Source: Zygnema cylindricum
Lineage: Eukaryota > Streptophyta > Zygnematophyceae > Zygnematales > Zygnemataceae
Direction of reading: 5' to 3'
NCBI GenBank assembly: GCA_037447655.1
Contig: JBBHKE010001491.1
Coordinates: 28,167 to 92,166 of the forward strand
DNA: 64,000 bases
Part shown: in pieces, positions 48,801 to 61,077 of the stretch
Layout of the letters: every line of letters begins with the position of its first letter
Numbering within the stretch: the stretch's first letter is position 1
Made by a program: the position numbers and the translations under genes
Notes under the pieces: model-generated
Seen by the model: the letters and a program-made list of their open reading frames with translations, nothing else
Databases searched by the model: none
What the model was told of the DNA's origin: nothing

Positions 48801-50040
48801 GAAAAGGTGAGTATAGAAGTTTTACCCTCCATTAAAACATTCAGATCTACCGAGCCCCCTAGATATGTGGTAACTACTCCCCCATCCCCATACTTTATTT
48901 CTACAGTAGGGATCTTTCTTAGCTTAGTGAAGAGGTGCGTGTCACGGCACATATGCATGGATGCACCTGAATGGATGATCCATCCTTCCTGTGGGGCTTT
49001 TTGAATGGCTCGAAGACCACACTTCTGTTTTCGAGGAATCTGGTTCTCCTCCAAATTCTCGTCAAGGAGAAGCTCCCCATCCTCCTCCTCAGAAGACTCG
49101 TCCTCCTCGGTCTCTCCTTTCACTCGTGTCACCACAAGTGCCTTCTTCTTCCCTCCGGAAGAACCCCCTCCATGGTTTTCTTGGAGCCTCATCTCAGACA
49201 GCTTGATGCAATCAGCTATGAAGTGTACCGGCTTCTTACAAAAACAACAAAGACCCTTTGGAGGCCTGGTTTCTCCAGATTGATCCCCTTTGAAGTTGTT
49301 GTACGGCTTTTTCGGATCCTTCCTCCACCGGTCTGTTTCGGCAGCTATAGCTTGGACGTTCTTTCCTCCCCGCGGATCTCAATTGTGTTCTCCTGCACGA
49401 GTATCACTCGGACCACGGTGTTCCACTTCCAAGCATTATCATCCATCTCTTGCACCCAGTGCACTATGTTCTCATACTCCTCAGGCAATTTCATGATGAG
49501 GGTGTTAACTTCATCTTCATTGTGTCTGTCCATCCGACACTTTCCATCTCCATATACAGACAAGAGAGATCATTACAATAGTCTAACATCTTCCCTCCTT
49601 TGTAAGTATAACTCATCAACCTTTGCTCAACCTGCTGGAGCTCCAGAATGGTACCAGCTTTATAAATCTCCACTAAAGTCATCCCCATCTCCACGGCCTT
49701 GAAGATGTGAAGATGAGAGGTCGCCAAAGCTTGAGTGAGGTGCCTCAAAATGAAGTGCCTGGCAGTCATGTTGGTGTACTCCCACATTTGAATATCATTT
49801 TCCTCGGTGTTTACGGCCACCGCTCCGGGTGCCGTGGCAATGGGAGTGAGAGGTATCTCCTTTTTTTTCCCTTTTTCGGACATACTGGTGTCCCTATCAT
49901 CTGTCTCCTCCGTTGGAGCAGATGCTTCTGCAAAAAACCTCACTCCTCCAAACCCTGGTGGAGTTCTCTGAGATGGACATTTCCCTTGTCCACTAACAAT
50001 ACCCCAGTATCGTTTTCACACAATGCCCATGTCATCATGG
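45854..50040 (-). pseudogene. Copia B gag-pol (decayed)
   Basis: Gag begins near ATG 50040 and is readable in 49943-49345 with a frameshift near 49500. The zinc knuckle CCFCKKPVHFIADC is kept at about 49250. The protease reads IHSGASMHM, its catalytic Asp replaced by His. Integrase reads HTNIWGP (Asp to Asn), has lost about 100 bp after GPTRVS, but keeps NGVAERLNRT. RT segments at 47589-46800 carry several stops, and the polymerase motif is YVDV instead of YVDD. RNase H remnants (46216-45854) include STMEAEHMAS and KAKHIDIRLSF. No product of this copy could support transposition. Confidence 0.85.
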
Positions 50041-50086
50041 CTTCCCAGTAAATGAACCCAGATCCGTTGAATATGGGCACCCTAGA

Positions 50087-50102
50087 GGGTGGGCCCATAA
50101 CC
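50087..50102 (-). promoter_or_regulatory. Copia B primer-binding site
   Basis: GGTTATGGGCCCACCC directly follows the 5' LTR end TGCA. Its first 12 bases are complementary to the anticodon loop and stem of initiator tRNA-Met. Confidence 0.8.
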
Positions 50103-51102
50103 TGCAATTCTGTATCCCCTATTTGGACAACAAAATTCAGGAAGCCTCTAACTAGATTTTCACTGACCCACTTTCAACTAGAATAATTGCTACCCAAGCA
50201 CGCAAATAGACAATCTAACTGCACTCCTATGCAGTCTGGACCCCCCCGAGTCCACAGAAAAAATAATCACTGAAAACGCCGAACCAGGCGATTAATTATC
50301 AAGTGGCAAAGATGCCAACATTTATAAAAGCTTGTTGGGAGAGAGGCGGCTACCACCTCAATCCTCTAAGTCTTAAACCCCTCTCACAACCCCTATCTAG
50401 TGATATACGAACGAATCAAATAACTATATAGTACAAAAAGGTAGTACAACCGATGTACTTTCTGTACGACTGGTGTACGACAAGGCCATGGAGGGGACGT
50501 TTGTCTCCTTCTGACTTGTCCTCATGCTCCCCAGGATTCTCGCTTCCCAATGATATCTTACCACGTGTCGACAGGTCATGTTACGTTCGAAAACCGCCAA
50601 AGCAGCTAGTCAGGGATCCCGGCGATGATGCGGAGAGTCGGATCTGAACCTACTTTTAATGCTCGCCGTCCAAAATAACAAATGTTCGGTACATGTGTTT
50701 CGTGCGCACCAAAACTCAACTAGTTTCTATGTTTTTAATTTATTATTCCGTTGAACGAATTAATGATCTAGCTAATGTTTAAATAGCTACCAAACCCTAT
50801 GTATCCTAACGGACTTCTACGACAGACTGGTAAGAGCTAACGGCTACGCCTCGCTTTGCCGCTCGAAGGTTCAAGTCTTGTCAGACTCAACCTTTTTGTT
50901 GAGAGTGACTTAGGTCACTCTTTAGTCCTGCCTATGGAGCTGAGGCAGCCATGGCTCCACCGCCCTCTCTCTCCTTCAATGACTACAACAAATATGGGTG
51001 CTACAGAGAGAAGGTGGAGGCAGGATGCCTGTGCTTTTTCTCTTAGTTATTTTACCTTATTAAGACCTAGAAAATACCTCCCTAAATCTAGTGGTTTCAA
51101 CA
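50103..51102 (-). repeat. Copia B 5' LTR
   Basis: TGTTGAAACCACTAG to CAGAATTGCA, 1000 bp and highly similar to the other LTR. It carries the CGACACGTGG box (50561-50570) and the tRNA-like stretch at about 50820-50895. Confidence 0.9.
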
Positions 51103-52450
51103 TAGACTTCTACAATTGTCTCAAATTTGGAATAATGAAAGCGCAAGTGTGATTGACATAGGAACACTTTGAAAATTAAACCATAAAATATGCGTTAAAA
51201 TCCAAAGTAACGTTCTAAAGTTTCGGTTATATGGGCACACACCCTTATAAAACCATCCAAAATACAAAAAAATGATACATCACTAATAAAGCTGGAGTTT
51301 CATTAAGAGGTCTCAGTAAACGTATGGGTACGTCTATTGAATGTCGTGGTCCCATTATGTCGGGTCAGTAAACCACTTTTTATTTGCTTGGCTCATTCTG
51401 TGTAGTACCACGTTGTGTGAACGTAATATTTGTACCACTTGAGGTAAAAAGGTGACTTGTACTGAATATTGTCTATAAAAGTGATGTGTACTCAATGTTA
51501 TATAATGTACTATTTGTACGCATATATTTTATAGGGAAAATTTTTAGTGAAAGGTAATGATTAAACGCTACAAATTATTCAAGCGCAACATTTGAATAAA
51601 AATATGTACGGGCGGAAGAAACTTAAGATTTATAAAAGCGTACGCAAATCTCAGATTTAGGATAACCTTCTATCAAGAGAAAAATGGGGTTTTTTACTAG
51701 AGAAAGTACCTTTTCCGTACTAAGCCGTACTGTCTTTTTTTTTTTTTTTACAAAACATGTTTAATATAAATTCGTTAAGATTCTCCATACTTTTTGGCGA
51801 AAACTTCCACCGTCTGATTTTGAATTTTCGACGCAAACGCATTTTTTATATCCAGTACCGACGAGTCTCCTCCAATTCCTCAGAGGACACTTTGCGCGTA
51901 CTGGTCGCGTGTATTGGTCCACTTGTAAAAGTCACAATCGATCCACGACGGACATGAAGTTAATAACTTACATGTGGCAAATGGAGTGTACCTTCTGACA
52001 TCAAAGCTTCCCTGTTCGACGACAAAATCTTGGTTGTAGGACATCCTGTCACGCCTCCGCTAGTACAACGATAATACATGAACGTACAAATGGTATATTC
52101 ATGGACATTTGTACAAATTTTCATTTTGCAACAGTTTTTCGTGACAGTTGGTACAGCGAAAAATACAACGACGTACACATTGTACATTAACGTGATGCTA
52201 TTAGATATTTTAATCTGCCTCCGCCCGTACAGATACGCAGTTGACATTTTTGTACTTTTCAAATTTTTCATTAATCTTGGGCGGCTCAACATGATCCTAC
52301 GTGGTACCAATTGCATTCTAACACGAAAGCATTTTTTGCTTCACTGGCGCGACCTGATGGAAAGGTGTTACAAATATTACTTCCAGTAAACGTGACCGTA
52401 CGATTACTATAAAACGCCTGATGGAAGGGTTTTTTGCAATTCTGGAATGG
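51103..52450. other. Repeat-derived spacer between Copia B and C
   Basis: Begins with the continuation of the TIR repeat that Copia B entered (to about 51255). The interval 51661-52430 looks like another TTAA-family repeat: AACCTTCTATCA at the left, CGCCTGATGGAAGGGTT at the right, with AGTAAACGTGACCGTACGATTACT before the end as in the other copies. No gene. Confidence 0.55.
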
Positions 52451-53497
52451 TGCAATTTTGTGTCCTCCATTGGACTACAAAATTTAGAAAGCCTCTAGAT
52501 AGTTGTTAACTAACCCACTTCCAATGGCAACCACTACTGCCCTAGCAAACAAGTTGACAATATGACTGCAACCTTGTGCAGCTAGGAATCCCCTCAGTTC
52601 GTAGGAAAAGGAATCTCTGAAAACGCCCAACCAGGCGATTAGTTATGAGGTGGCAAAGATGCCAAGTTTATACAAACTCTCAAAGGGAGAGAGGTCACAT
52701 AGGACTTAAGAAAAAATTAGAAGATAGGACCCTCTCTCCCAAAGAGCTTCTATACAAAAGGTCAACTTTGACCCTCCATAACTTCCTCCATAACTTACTG
52801 CTCAAGGGAGCAAATTCAGAGATTCTATTTGCTATCAACTCAGGGGAGTCTTGTCTTCACAAGGTTGAAGTTGGTCAGAGTTTTTGTCTGTCAGGGTGGC
52901 AGTTATTTTTGCTGAAACACAAAGGGGTCAGGGTTATCCTAGAGGCTTCTTAGAAGCTGTCCACTCTGAGGACTTATGGAGGTCTCAGAGTTTCACCGCG
53001 ATCTCGACAATGATATACGCCGTCGGATTAAATCCAAGATTAAATGTCGGCCATCGAAACAAAATGTCCGATTCATTTGTTTCGTGCGAGAAAATGTTCG
53101 CACTATATAACACTTGGTTCTATTTTTTTTCGTTTGTCATTCCGTTAATCGAATTCATGGTCTTAACAATGTTTAAATAATTATCAAACCTAAGGTATCC
53201 TAACAGACTTCTATGACAGACTGGATAGAGCTAACGGCTACACCGCGCTCTGCCAGTCAAAGGTTCGAGTCCTGCCAGACTCAACCTTTTAGTGAGAGTG
53301 ACATAAAGTCACTCTTTAGTCCTGCCTGTTGAGCTACGACAACCATGACTCAACCACCCTCTCTATTGGTCACTGACTACAACAAGTATGGTGGGTAGAG
53401 AGAGGAGGTGGAGGCAGGCAGTCTGCCTTTTTCTTTTCATATTTGTACTGAACTATTTTGACATAGAAAATACCATAAAAATCTTATAATTTCAACA
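52451..53497 (-). repeat. Copia C 3' LTR, mosaic
   Basis: Outer parts match the other C LTR: TGTTGAAATTATAAG start, ACTATATAACACTTGG, the tRNA-like block at 53216-53290 with GGTTCGAGTCCTGCC. About 52700-52990 is instead the reverse complement of Copia D LTR 60000-60290. Confidence 0.85.
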
Positions 53498-53519
53498 CTC
53501 CCCTTCTTTTCTAGTCTAA

Positions 53520-56500
53520 CTTTAACTTAAGTCCACACTTTTCTCTACAATATTTTAACTTGGGAGAAGGCAGTAGTTTAGTCATCATATCATCCACCAT
53601 TTCCTCATCTGATTTATATTTAAGATTCAGAATCTTATTCTAAACTTTTTCTATCACAAAACTCAACCTTATGTCCATATGCTTAGCTTTGAAATGATGT
53701 TTTGGATTAGCTGCAATTGCAATGGTAGCTTGATTATCACAAAACACTTCATGCACCCTCTTCTTCATATACCCCAGTTCTTGCAACAAGGACTTGACCC
53801 ACATCAACTCTTTCACAGCAAAACAAGAGGCCATGTACTGAGCCTCCATAGTAGACTGAGCAACCACCTTTTGTTGCTTACTGCTCCAACAACAAACACC
53901 TTCCCCCACATACAACACATACCGAGAAGCGCATCTTCTCATAGGTGCGTCCCCATATCTGGCATCACTCCAAGTAGTGATGTCAGTGTGTTCCCCTCCC
54001 AAATGCAACCATAACTCTCTAGTTCCCACGGATATCTCATGACTCTTGGCTGCCTCCAGCTCTTCCTATGATCATTAAGACTCCTACGGTACTCAACTAT
54101 GCTGTTAATGTTCAGCCTGGTACAATCATAAAATAGATCAATTTTCTATGACTTGTCTATAGGGATAAACTTCATAAACTCTCTCTCATCGAGGACATCT
54201 GATCATCTAAGATCATCACTCCTCCTTCTACACTCCCATCAACTTGCTTTTCACATCCATGGGGTGGTATAAGGTTAACATTTTCCATCAGAATTTCTCA
54301 AACATGCGTATGCTTCTTTCTCAGGAAGGTGAGTCCAATGATCCTTTTTCCCCTATCTCTTTCCATTTGAATTCCCAAAATATATCTTGCCTCCCCTAAA
54401 TCTTTCATGTCAAATCTGCTTCTAAGATCTTTCTTTAACTAATTGATCTTTTCCAAAGACTTACTTAACACCAGCGGATCATCCACATAAATTGCAATAA
54501 AGATCACTCCATCCTCATCTTCAAACATATAGATAAAATGATCTGAGCTGATCTGGATATATCCCAGACCAGTGAGAAACATATATAGTTTCTTATTCCA
54601 CTGTCGAGGAGCCTCCTTAAGTCCATATAAGGACTTTATGAGTTTGCAGACTTTTCTCTCTTCCCCAGCCTTGACAAACCCCTGTAGTTGCCTCATAAAG
54701 ATTTCTTCCTCTTACTCACCATTGAGGAAGGCGGTCTTAATATCCATCTGATGGATTTCCATGTCTTCTGCTGCTGCTAGACTGAGGAGAATCCTTACTG
54801 ATGGGAAACGAACGACTGGAGCAAATGTCTCCTCATAGTCAATCCCCTCTTTTTGGGTGAACCCCTTTGCTACCAAGCGAGCCTTATATTTTCAATGGTA
54901 TTATCTCCGTTCAGTTTAAGTTTAAATACCCATTTACATCCAATAAGTTTTCTGTCTGGAGGACAATCCGTTGCTCCCAAGTATTTGCTTCCATGATCGA
55001 GGCCATCTCATCATTTATAGCTCTAATCCATCTGTCCTTTTATTGGCTGTTCACTGCCTCCAAGTATGACTAAGGCTCATCAGAATGAGATAGCTTAGTT
55101 ACCTTGTGAGCAACCTGTTTCTCTTCTATCCTTTTGCTGCCCCTTCTTCCCCATTAAAACTCTGACGTTGGGATAGAGGGAAGTCTTGGGTTTCTCCTTA
55201 CTGTCTCATTCCCTCCCCTATCCATGGAAGATGATTTTGGTTCCTCCTCTTTTGTCTCCTCGAAGTCCATAGGAATATGTGAGGTATATGAAAACTCTCC
55301 TGTATCTTGGATCCCCCGTGAACCTGCAATCATTGTCTCACTCATGTCCCTTTCGAGAAAAACAAAGTTCTCCTCACTTTTCGGACTCAAAATTGATTCT
55401 TATCTTCTTGGTATATTTGAAGGGGTCAATTGTCTTTCCTTCATCCATGACAACTAGGTGTTTGTCGAAAATGATATCTTGCTTTGCTAAGTCATAGACT
55501 CTATATCCTTTGACATCCTCATCATATCCCACAAAATATCCAGGTTTTCCCTTAGCATCAAGTTTCCAGTTTTTCTTATCCGTATCTAGACTGTAAACTT
55601 GGCTACCGAATACTTTAAGGTGAGAGATATCCGGTTTCCTTCCAACCCATCTCTCATAAGGTGTCATACCTTTGATTGTTGAGGTAAGGACTCTATTCTT
55701 AATGTAGTTGGCATAGTTCATGGCTTCTGCCCAAAATCTCGTTCCTATTTTCTTGTCAGCGAACATACTGCATACACTATCTCCTAGTGTTCGGTTTAAC
55801 CTCTCAGCTACCCCATTTTGTTTTAGATTATGTGGTACATTTTTCTGGTGCTGAACTCCCTCATCCCTCAAGTATTCCTCAAACTGGTTAGAGGTATATT
55901 CTCCCCCATTATCACTCCTTATTCTCTTAGTGGAGATTCCATGCAGCTTCTCACTCCAGGCTTTATAATCTTTAAAGTAAGTTGGTGTTTCAGACTATAT
56001 TTTTAGAAAGTAAACTCTATAGTACCTTGACCTCTCATCTGTAATTGTCAACATATACCTTTTCCCTCCAACTGACGGTACCCTTGCTGGTCCCTAGACA
56101 CTTGTGTGGATTAAATCTAGTACCTTTTCCCCTCTCTATGTGGAGGCTTTAGGAAAAGAAAGTCTATGAGCCTTACGTTGGGCACAGCCACTACAATCAT
56201 CAACCATTTTATTATCACTAAACTGAATGCCTTCTACTACACCGAGCTTCTTCATTTCCCTCGACCTATCAAAGTACACATGCCCCAAACGCTTATGCCA
56301 AATCATCAACATTGGGACACCAACATAATAAGCATTCTTCTTTTCATTACTCAGGTTAAGCCTAAACATTCCTTGGCTACCTTTATCTAAACTTCATCCC
56401 CATACTTAGCAGTAAAGACTCCTTTTCTAGTGAAGGTATCAAACTCTTTTTCATCTAACACAGATGTAGAGAAAATATTTTTACTTAGCTGAGGAATATA

Positions 56501-58110
56501 GAGCACATCTGAGAAAGTGAGTATAGAAGTCTTACCCTCCACTAAGACTTTCAGATCTACTGATCCCAGTAGATCTGTGGTAACCACTCTCCCACCCCCA
56601 TACTCTATTTCTACAGTAGGGATTGTCCTTAGCTTAGTGAACAGGTCCTTGTCAAGACACATATGCATGGATGCACCTGAGTCGATGATCCATCTTTCCT
56701 GTGGAGCTTCCCGAATTGCTTTAAGGGCACACTTCTGTCTCCGAGGGATCTCTTTCTCCTCCAGACTCTCGTCAAGAAGAAGCTCCCGATCCTCCTCAGA
56801 GGACTCGTCCTCGGTTTCTCCTATCACTTTTGTGACCACAATTGCCTTTTCTTCCCTCTGGAAGAACCCCCTCCACAGTTCTCTTGGAGCCTCAGCTCCA
56901 ACAGCTTGACACAATCCGCGATAAAGTGTCCCGACTTTTTGCAAAAATGACAAAGGCCCTTTGGGGGCCTCGGTCCTCCAGGCTGAATTCTTTGTCTTTT
57001 GTATGGCTTTTTCAAGTCATGTCTCCACCTGTCCCCTCCGACGGCTAGAGATTGAATGCTCTTTCCTCCTCTTATGATCTTAATCGTGTTCTCCTGCACA
57101 AGTATCATGCGAACTAGTGTATCTCACTTCCATGAACTATCAATCATTGCCTGTACTCGGTACACTATGTTCTTCTGCTCGTCGCGTAACTTCATGATGA
57201 GAGTGTTAACTTTCATTTTCATTGTACTTGTCCATCCTCAACTTCGACAGCTTGACACAATCTGCGATAAAGTGTCCTGACTTTTTGCAAAAATGACAAA
57301 GGCCCTTTGGGGGCCTCGGTCCTCTTGGATGAACTCTTTCTCCTTTGTATGGCTTTTCAAGTCATGTCTCCACCTGTCCCTTCCGGCGGCTAGAGATTGA
57401 ATTCTCTTTCCTCCTCTCCTGATCTCAACCGTGTTCTCTTGCACAAGTATCATGCGGACCACTATCTCCCACTTCCATGAACTATCAATCATTTCCTGTA
57501 CTCGGTACACTATGTTCTCGTACTCCTCGGGTAACTTCATGATGAAAGTGTTAACTTTCATTTTAATTGTACATGTCCATCCGACACTCTCCATCTCCAT
57601 ATACAAACAAGAAATATCATTACAGTAGTCTAACATCTGTCCCCCTTTGTGAGTATAATTTCCCAACTTTTGCTCTGCCAACTGGAGTTGTTGAATCGTA
57701 CCAGCTCTATAGATCTCTATCAAGCTCACCCACAACTCCTCGGCCTTGTAAACGTGAAGATGGGTAGTTGCCAAATCTAGAGTGAGGTGTCTCAGAATGA
57801 AGTTTTTGGCAGCCGTGTTGGTGTCTTCCCACAATTGAGTGTCGGTCTCCACGGTCTTCACGATCGCCGCTCTGGGTGTCGTGGGAATTGGAGCAATAGG
57901 AGTAAGAGGTGTCTTTTTTTCTTTCCCCTTTTTGGACACACTGCTGTCCCCATCATCTGCCTCCTCTGCTGAAACAGATGTTGCTACAGAAAACCTTATT
58001 CCACCAAACCCTGGTGGGGTTCCCTGAGGGTGGACGTTTCACTTGTCCACTAACAATACCCTTGTATCGTTTTTTCACACAAAGCCCCTGTCATCATGGC
58101 TTCCCAATAG
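53520..58110 (-). pseudogene. Copia C gag-pol (decayed)
   Basis: Gag is readable at 57939-57238 (LWEDTNTAAKNFILRHLTLD, MLDYCNDISCLYMEME), followed by a tandem duplication of about 346 bp that repeats the zinc-knuckle part (CHFCKKSGHFIADC). The protease motif IDSGASMHM is intact at about 56690. Integrase has a stop near 56160, keeps RSDNGGEYTS and NGVAERLNRT, and has lost the first Asp block to mutation (HTSV then a stop). RT keeps YVDD (in AIYVDDPLVL). RNase H has STMEAQYMAS and KAKHMDIRLSF. Stops and frameshifts throughout; best preserved gag of the three family members. Confidence 0.85.
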
Positions 58111-58145
58111 ATAAACCCTGATCCATTGAAGATGGGCACCCTAGA

Positions 58146-58161
58146 GGGTGGGCCCATAACC
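58146..58161 (-). promoter_or_regulatory. Copia C primer-binding site
   Basis: GGTTATGGGCCCACCC, identical to the Copia B site; the adjoining LTR end has lost one base of the usual TGCA. Confidence 0.75.
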
Positions 58162-59166
58162 TCAATTCTCTGTCCTCAATTGGACTACAGAATTCAGGAA
58201 GCCTCTACATAGTTGTTAACCAACCCACTTCGAATGGCAACCACTGCTGCCCAAGCAAATAAGTTGACAATCTGACTCCATCATTGTCCACCCTGGAGTT
58301 CCATGAGTCCGTAGGAAAAAGAATTTGTGAAAACGCCCAACTTGGCGATTAGTTATGAGGTGGCAAAGATGCCAAGTTTATACAAACTCTCAAAGGGAGA
58401 GAGGTCCCTACCTACCAAATTCTCTAAGTCCTAAACCCCTCTCACAATCTGTATCTACTGACGTATGAACCAATAAAATAACTGTAGGGTACAGAAAGGT
58501 ACTACGGCTGATGTACTTTCTGTACGGCCTGTGTACGGCACGGCCATTGAGTGGACGCGTGTCCACTTTTAACTCGTCCTTATGTTCCCCGAAATTCTTG
58601 TGACCAAATGTTATCCCTCCACGTGGCGCCACGTCATGCCACGTCCAAAAAAGCCAAAGTGACAATTTCGCGATCTCGGCAGTGATATACGCCGTCGGAT
58701 TAAATCGGAGATTAAATGTCGGCCATCGACACAAAATGTCCGATTCATGTGTTTCGTGCGAGATAATGTTCGCACTATATAACACTTGGTTCTATATCTT
58801 TTCGTTCGTCATTCCGTTAATCGAATTCATGGTCTTAACAATGTTTAAATAATTATCAAACCTAATGTATCCTAACGGACTTCTACGACAGACTGGATAG
58901 AGCTAACGGCTACGCCGCGCTCTGCTGGTCAAAGGTTCGAGTTGCCGGACTTAACCTTTTGTTGACAGTGACATAAGTCACTCTTTAGTACTGCCTGCTG
59001 AGCTAGGACAGCCATGGCTCAACCACCCTCTATACCCCTCAATGACTACAACAAGTATGGTGGGTAGAGAGATGAGGTGGAGGTAGGCTGTCTGCTTTTT
59101 TTTTTTCCTATTTGTACTGAACTATTTAGACCTAGAAAATACCATAAATATCTAATAATTTTATCA
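58162..59166 (-). repeat. Copia C 5' LTR
   Basis: About 1 kb, with a CCACGTGGC box at 58619-58627, ACTATATAACACTTGG at 58774, and the tRNA-like block at about 58890-58965. Its outer end (TTTTATCA on the plus strand) departs from the family TTTCAACA. Confidence 0.85.
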
Positions 59167-59997
59167 AAGCGAAATTTCCTCGCACGCTCCTTCTGACATC
59201 CGCTAACCTACAAAGTTTGCGGCGCCTTTTTGCCATTCCGTTTCAAAATTTTGATTTTCAATTTTAAAATTAAAATTTGGTCGTAAAATTTTTGTACGAA
59301 TCATTAACTACCTCCGATCTTACAAATATTATGTACAGATATTCAGTTTGAAGAATATTTGTATATTTTAAGAATTTGAAAACTAACTTACGTGGCGCCA
59401 ATCATAATTGAGAAATGATGTCGAATCGAACGGACGACTTGGAATGAGAGAATGCGAGCGGACGGCCAACGTGAGCGTCGGCATCCCGGAATGGCTCTTT
59501 TGGCGGCTTATGCCAAAGAAGCCGACAGATTGACACGTGGCAAGTTTCCAATGGAGCTCAAGGAAGAAAGGGACAAAGCCGTGGTGTCGGATGTGGAAGG
59601 TACATCGTTTTTTCGGGTTCGTACAAAAATAGTACAGACCTCATTGTGGCTACTACATTTTCTGTCCGAGGTATATGACGTATAGCTGAATGTATATGCC
59701 GTACATTTATGTGTACTGTCTGTACATATATCGCCGATACTTATCGATATCAGTGTTATCGTCGATAAAACCGATAAATATCAGGTATTTATCGGCGATA
59801 ATACCGATATCGATATATCGTACCAATATATCGATTACAGGGTACCCGACAAAAGGTCCATATCGGTTATCGACAAATCCTTACCGATACACAACACTAA
59901 CAAAAACATATGGTACAGCACATTACGAAACAGTACGACCTTTAGTCAACAACCCCATTTTTTCGGTAATGGAACTTCACTCTAAGTTTGACCGGTC
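59167..59997. repeat. TTAA-family TIR repeat remnant
   Basis: TTTGCGGCGCCTTTTTGCCATTCCG, ATCATTAACTACCTCC and the end GGTAATGGAACTTCACTCT match the interior and end of 7525-8220. A patch of TATCGATA-type words (59740-59890) is embedded. The frame at 59452-59685 lacks supporting motifs. Confidence 0.55.
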
Positions 59998-61064
59998 TGA
60001 AATTCTAAGACCTCCATAAGTCCTCAGAGTGGACAGCTTCCAAGAAGCCTCTAGGATAACCCTGACCCCTTTGTGTTTCAGCAAGAACAACTGCCACCGT
60101 GGTAGACAAAATCTTTGACCAACTTCACCCGTGTGAAGGCAAGACTCCTCTGAGTCGATAGCAAAAAGAATCTCTGAATTTGCTCCCTTGAGCAGTAAGT
60201 TATGGAGGGTCAAAGTTGATCTTTTGTACAGAAGCTCTCTGGGAGAGAGGGTCCTATCTCCTAATTTTTCTAAGTCCTATCTCTCTCACAGACTCTATCT
60301 ACTGATGTACGGAGCTTATCAGATTACTCCTCCGTACACAAAAGTACAGCTGCCGGTGTACTTTTTGTACGAACATTGTACGACATGGCCTAAATGTCGA
60401 CACGTGGTATATCCGGATTCGCTCCCTTAATCCTCGGAGATGTCGCGATCCAATGTCATTTTGCCACGTGTCATCCGATGTGGCAATGATCAAAAACCAC
60501 CGAAATTCTCTTCCGCGATCTCGGCGTTTAATTTCGGCCGTCCGATTAAATTCACATTTAATCGTAGCCGTAATAAATACATGCGCGGTATACGTTTTCG
60601 TACAGAAATAAATGCGCGGTATTCGTTTCTTATCCGTACCGTAATCCGTACTTTTACATTACTGGATCTATGTCTCCCGTAAAACTATTTCAGTTAAATG
60701 AACTATCCTACGTATTAATGTTGAATTAATTATCAAACCCTATATTACGTAACACTATCTCTAGACTTAACGGTTAAAGCAACCGGCTACCGGCTGATTA
60801 CCGGCTGGCAGGTTCCACAATCAAATCCTGGAGGTGGCACATATATTCTAGTAAATATATCCTTAATTATAAATAAATTAATATTTATATCCCGTAAACC
60901 TCTGGATAGCCTAGGTAGCCATGGCTCTAGCTTCCTCTCCGATTTCTCAGTGATTGCGACAAGTTTGAGAGTTTGAGAGAGAAGTTAGAGGTAGACTGCC
61001 TCAACTTCTTTCTATATTTCTATTCAGACCTAGAAAATACTTTAAAAGACCATTAATTTCTACA
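59998..61064 (-). repeat. Copia D 3' LTR
   Basis: 1067 bp from TGTAGAAATTAATGG to AGAATTTCA. It has two ACGTG boxes (60399-60407 and 60464-60472) and a diverged tRNA-like block near 60770-60840. The part at 60000-60290 is the source type of the inverted patch in the Copia C left LTR. Confidence 0.85.
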
Positions 61065-61077
61065 CTCCCCTTATTTT

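Larger units (their letters stand above)
44839..51102 (-). mobile_element. Copia B, complete but decayed (6.26 kb)
   Basis: LTRs of about 1002 and 1000 bp bound the element, and TAGAC lies directly outside each end (44834-44838 and 51103-51107), a perfect 5-bp target duplication. Primer site GGTTATGGGCCCACCC at 50102-50087 and a purine tract (AAAATAAGGGGAG, minus strand, just above 45840) are in place. Order on the minus strand is gag, protease, integrase, RT, RNase H, as in Copia. Confidence 0.92.
52451..59166 (-). mobile_element. Copia C, rearranged LTR element (6.7 kb)
   Basis: Same family as Copia B with LTR-gag-pol-LTR order on the minus strand. The LTRs are unequal (1047 and about 1005 bp) because the left one holds an inverted D-type segment, and I find no target duplication (AATGG on the left, AAGCG on the right). 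The primer site is GGTTATGGGCCCACCC at 58161-58146. The ends were probably altered by recombination after insertion. Confidence 0.85.

Noticed and set aside
53216-53290. Functional tRNA gene in the Copia LTR
   Set aside because: A-box and B-box words are present, but the acceptor and T stems do not pair properly and the block recurs in every LTR.
59452-59685. 77-codon frame with KRxGKFPMELKEERDKA-like charged segment
   Set aside because: Embedded in a dispersed repeat and with no recognisable motif; left unannotated.
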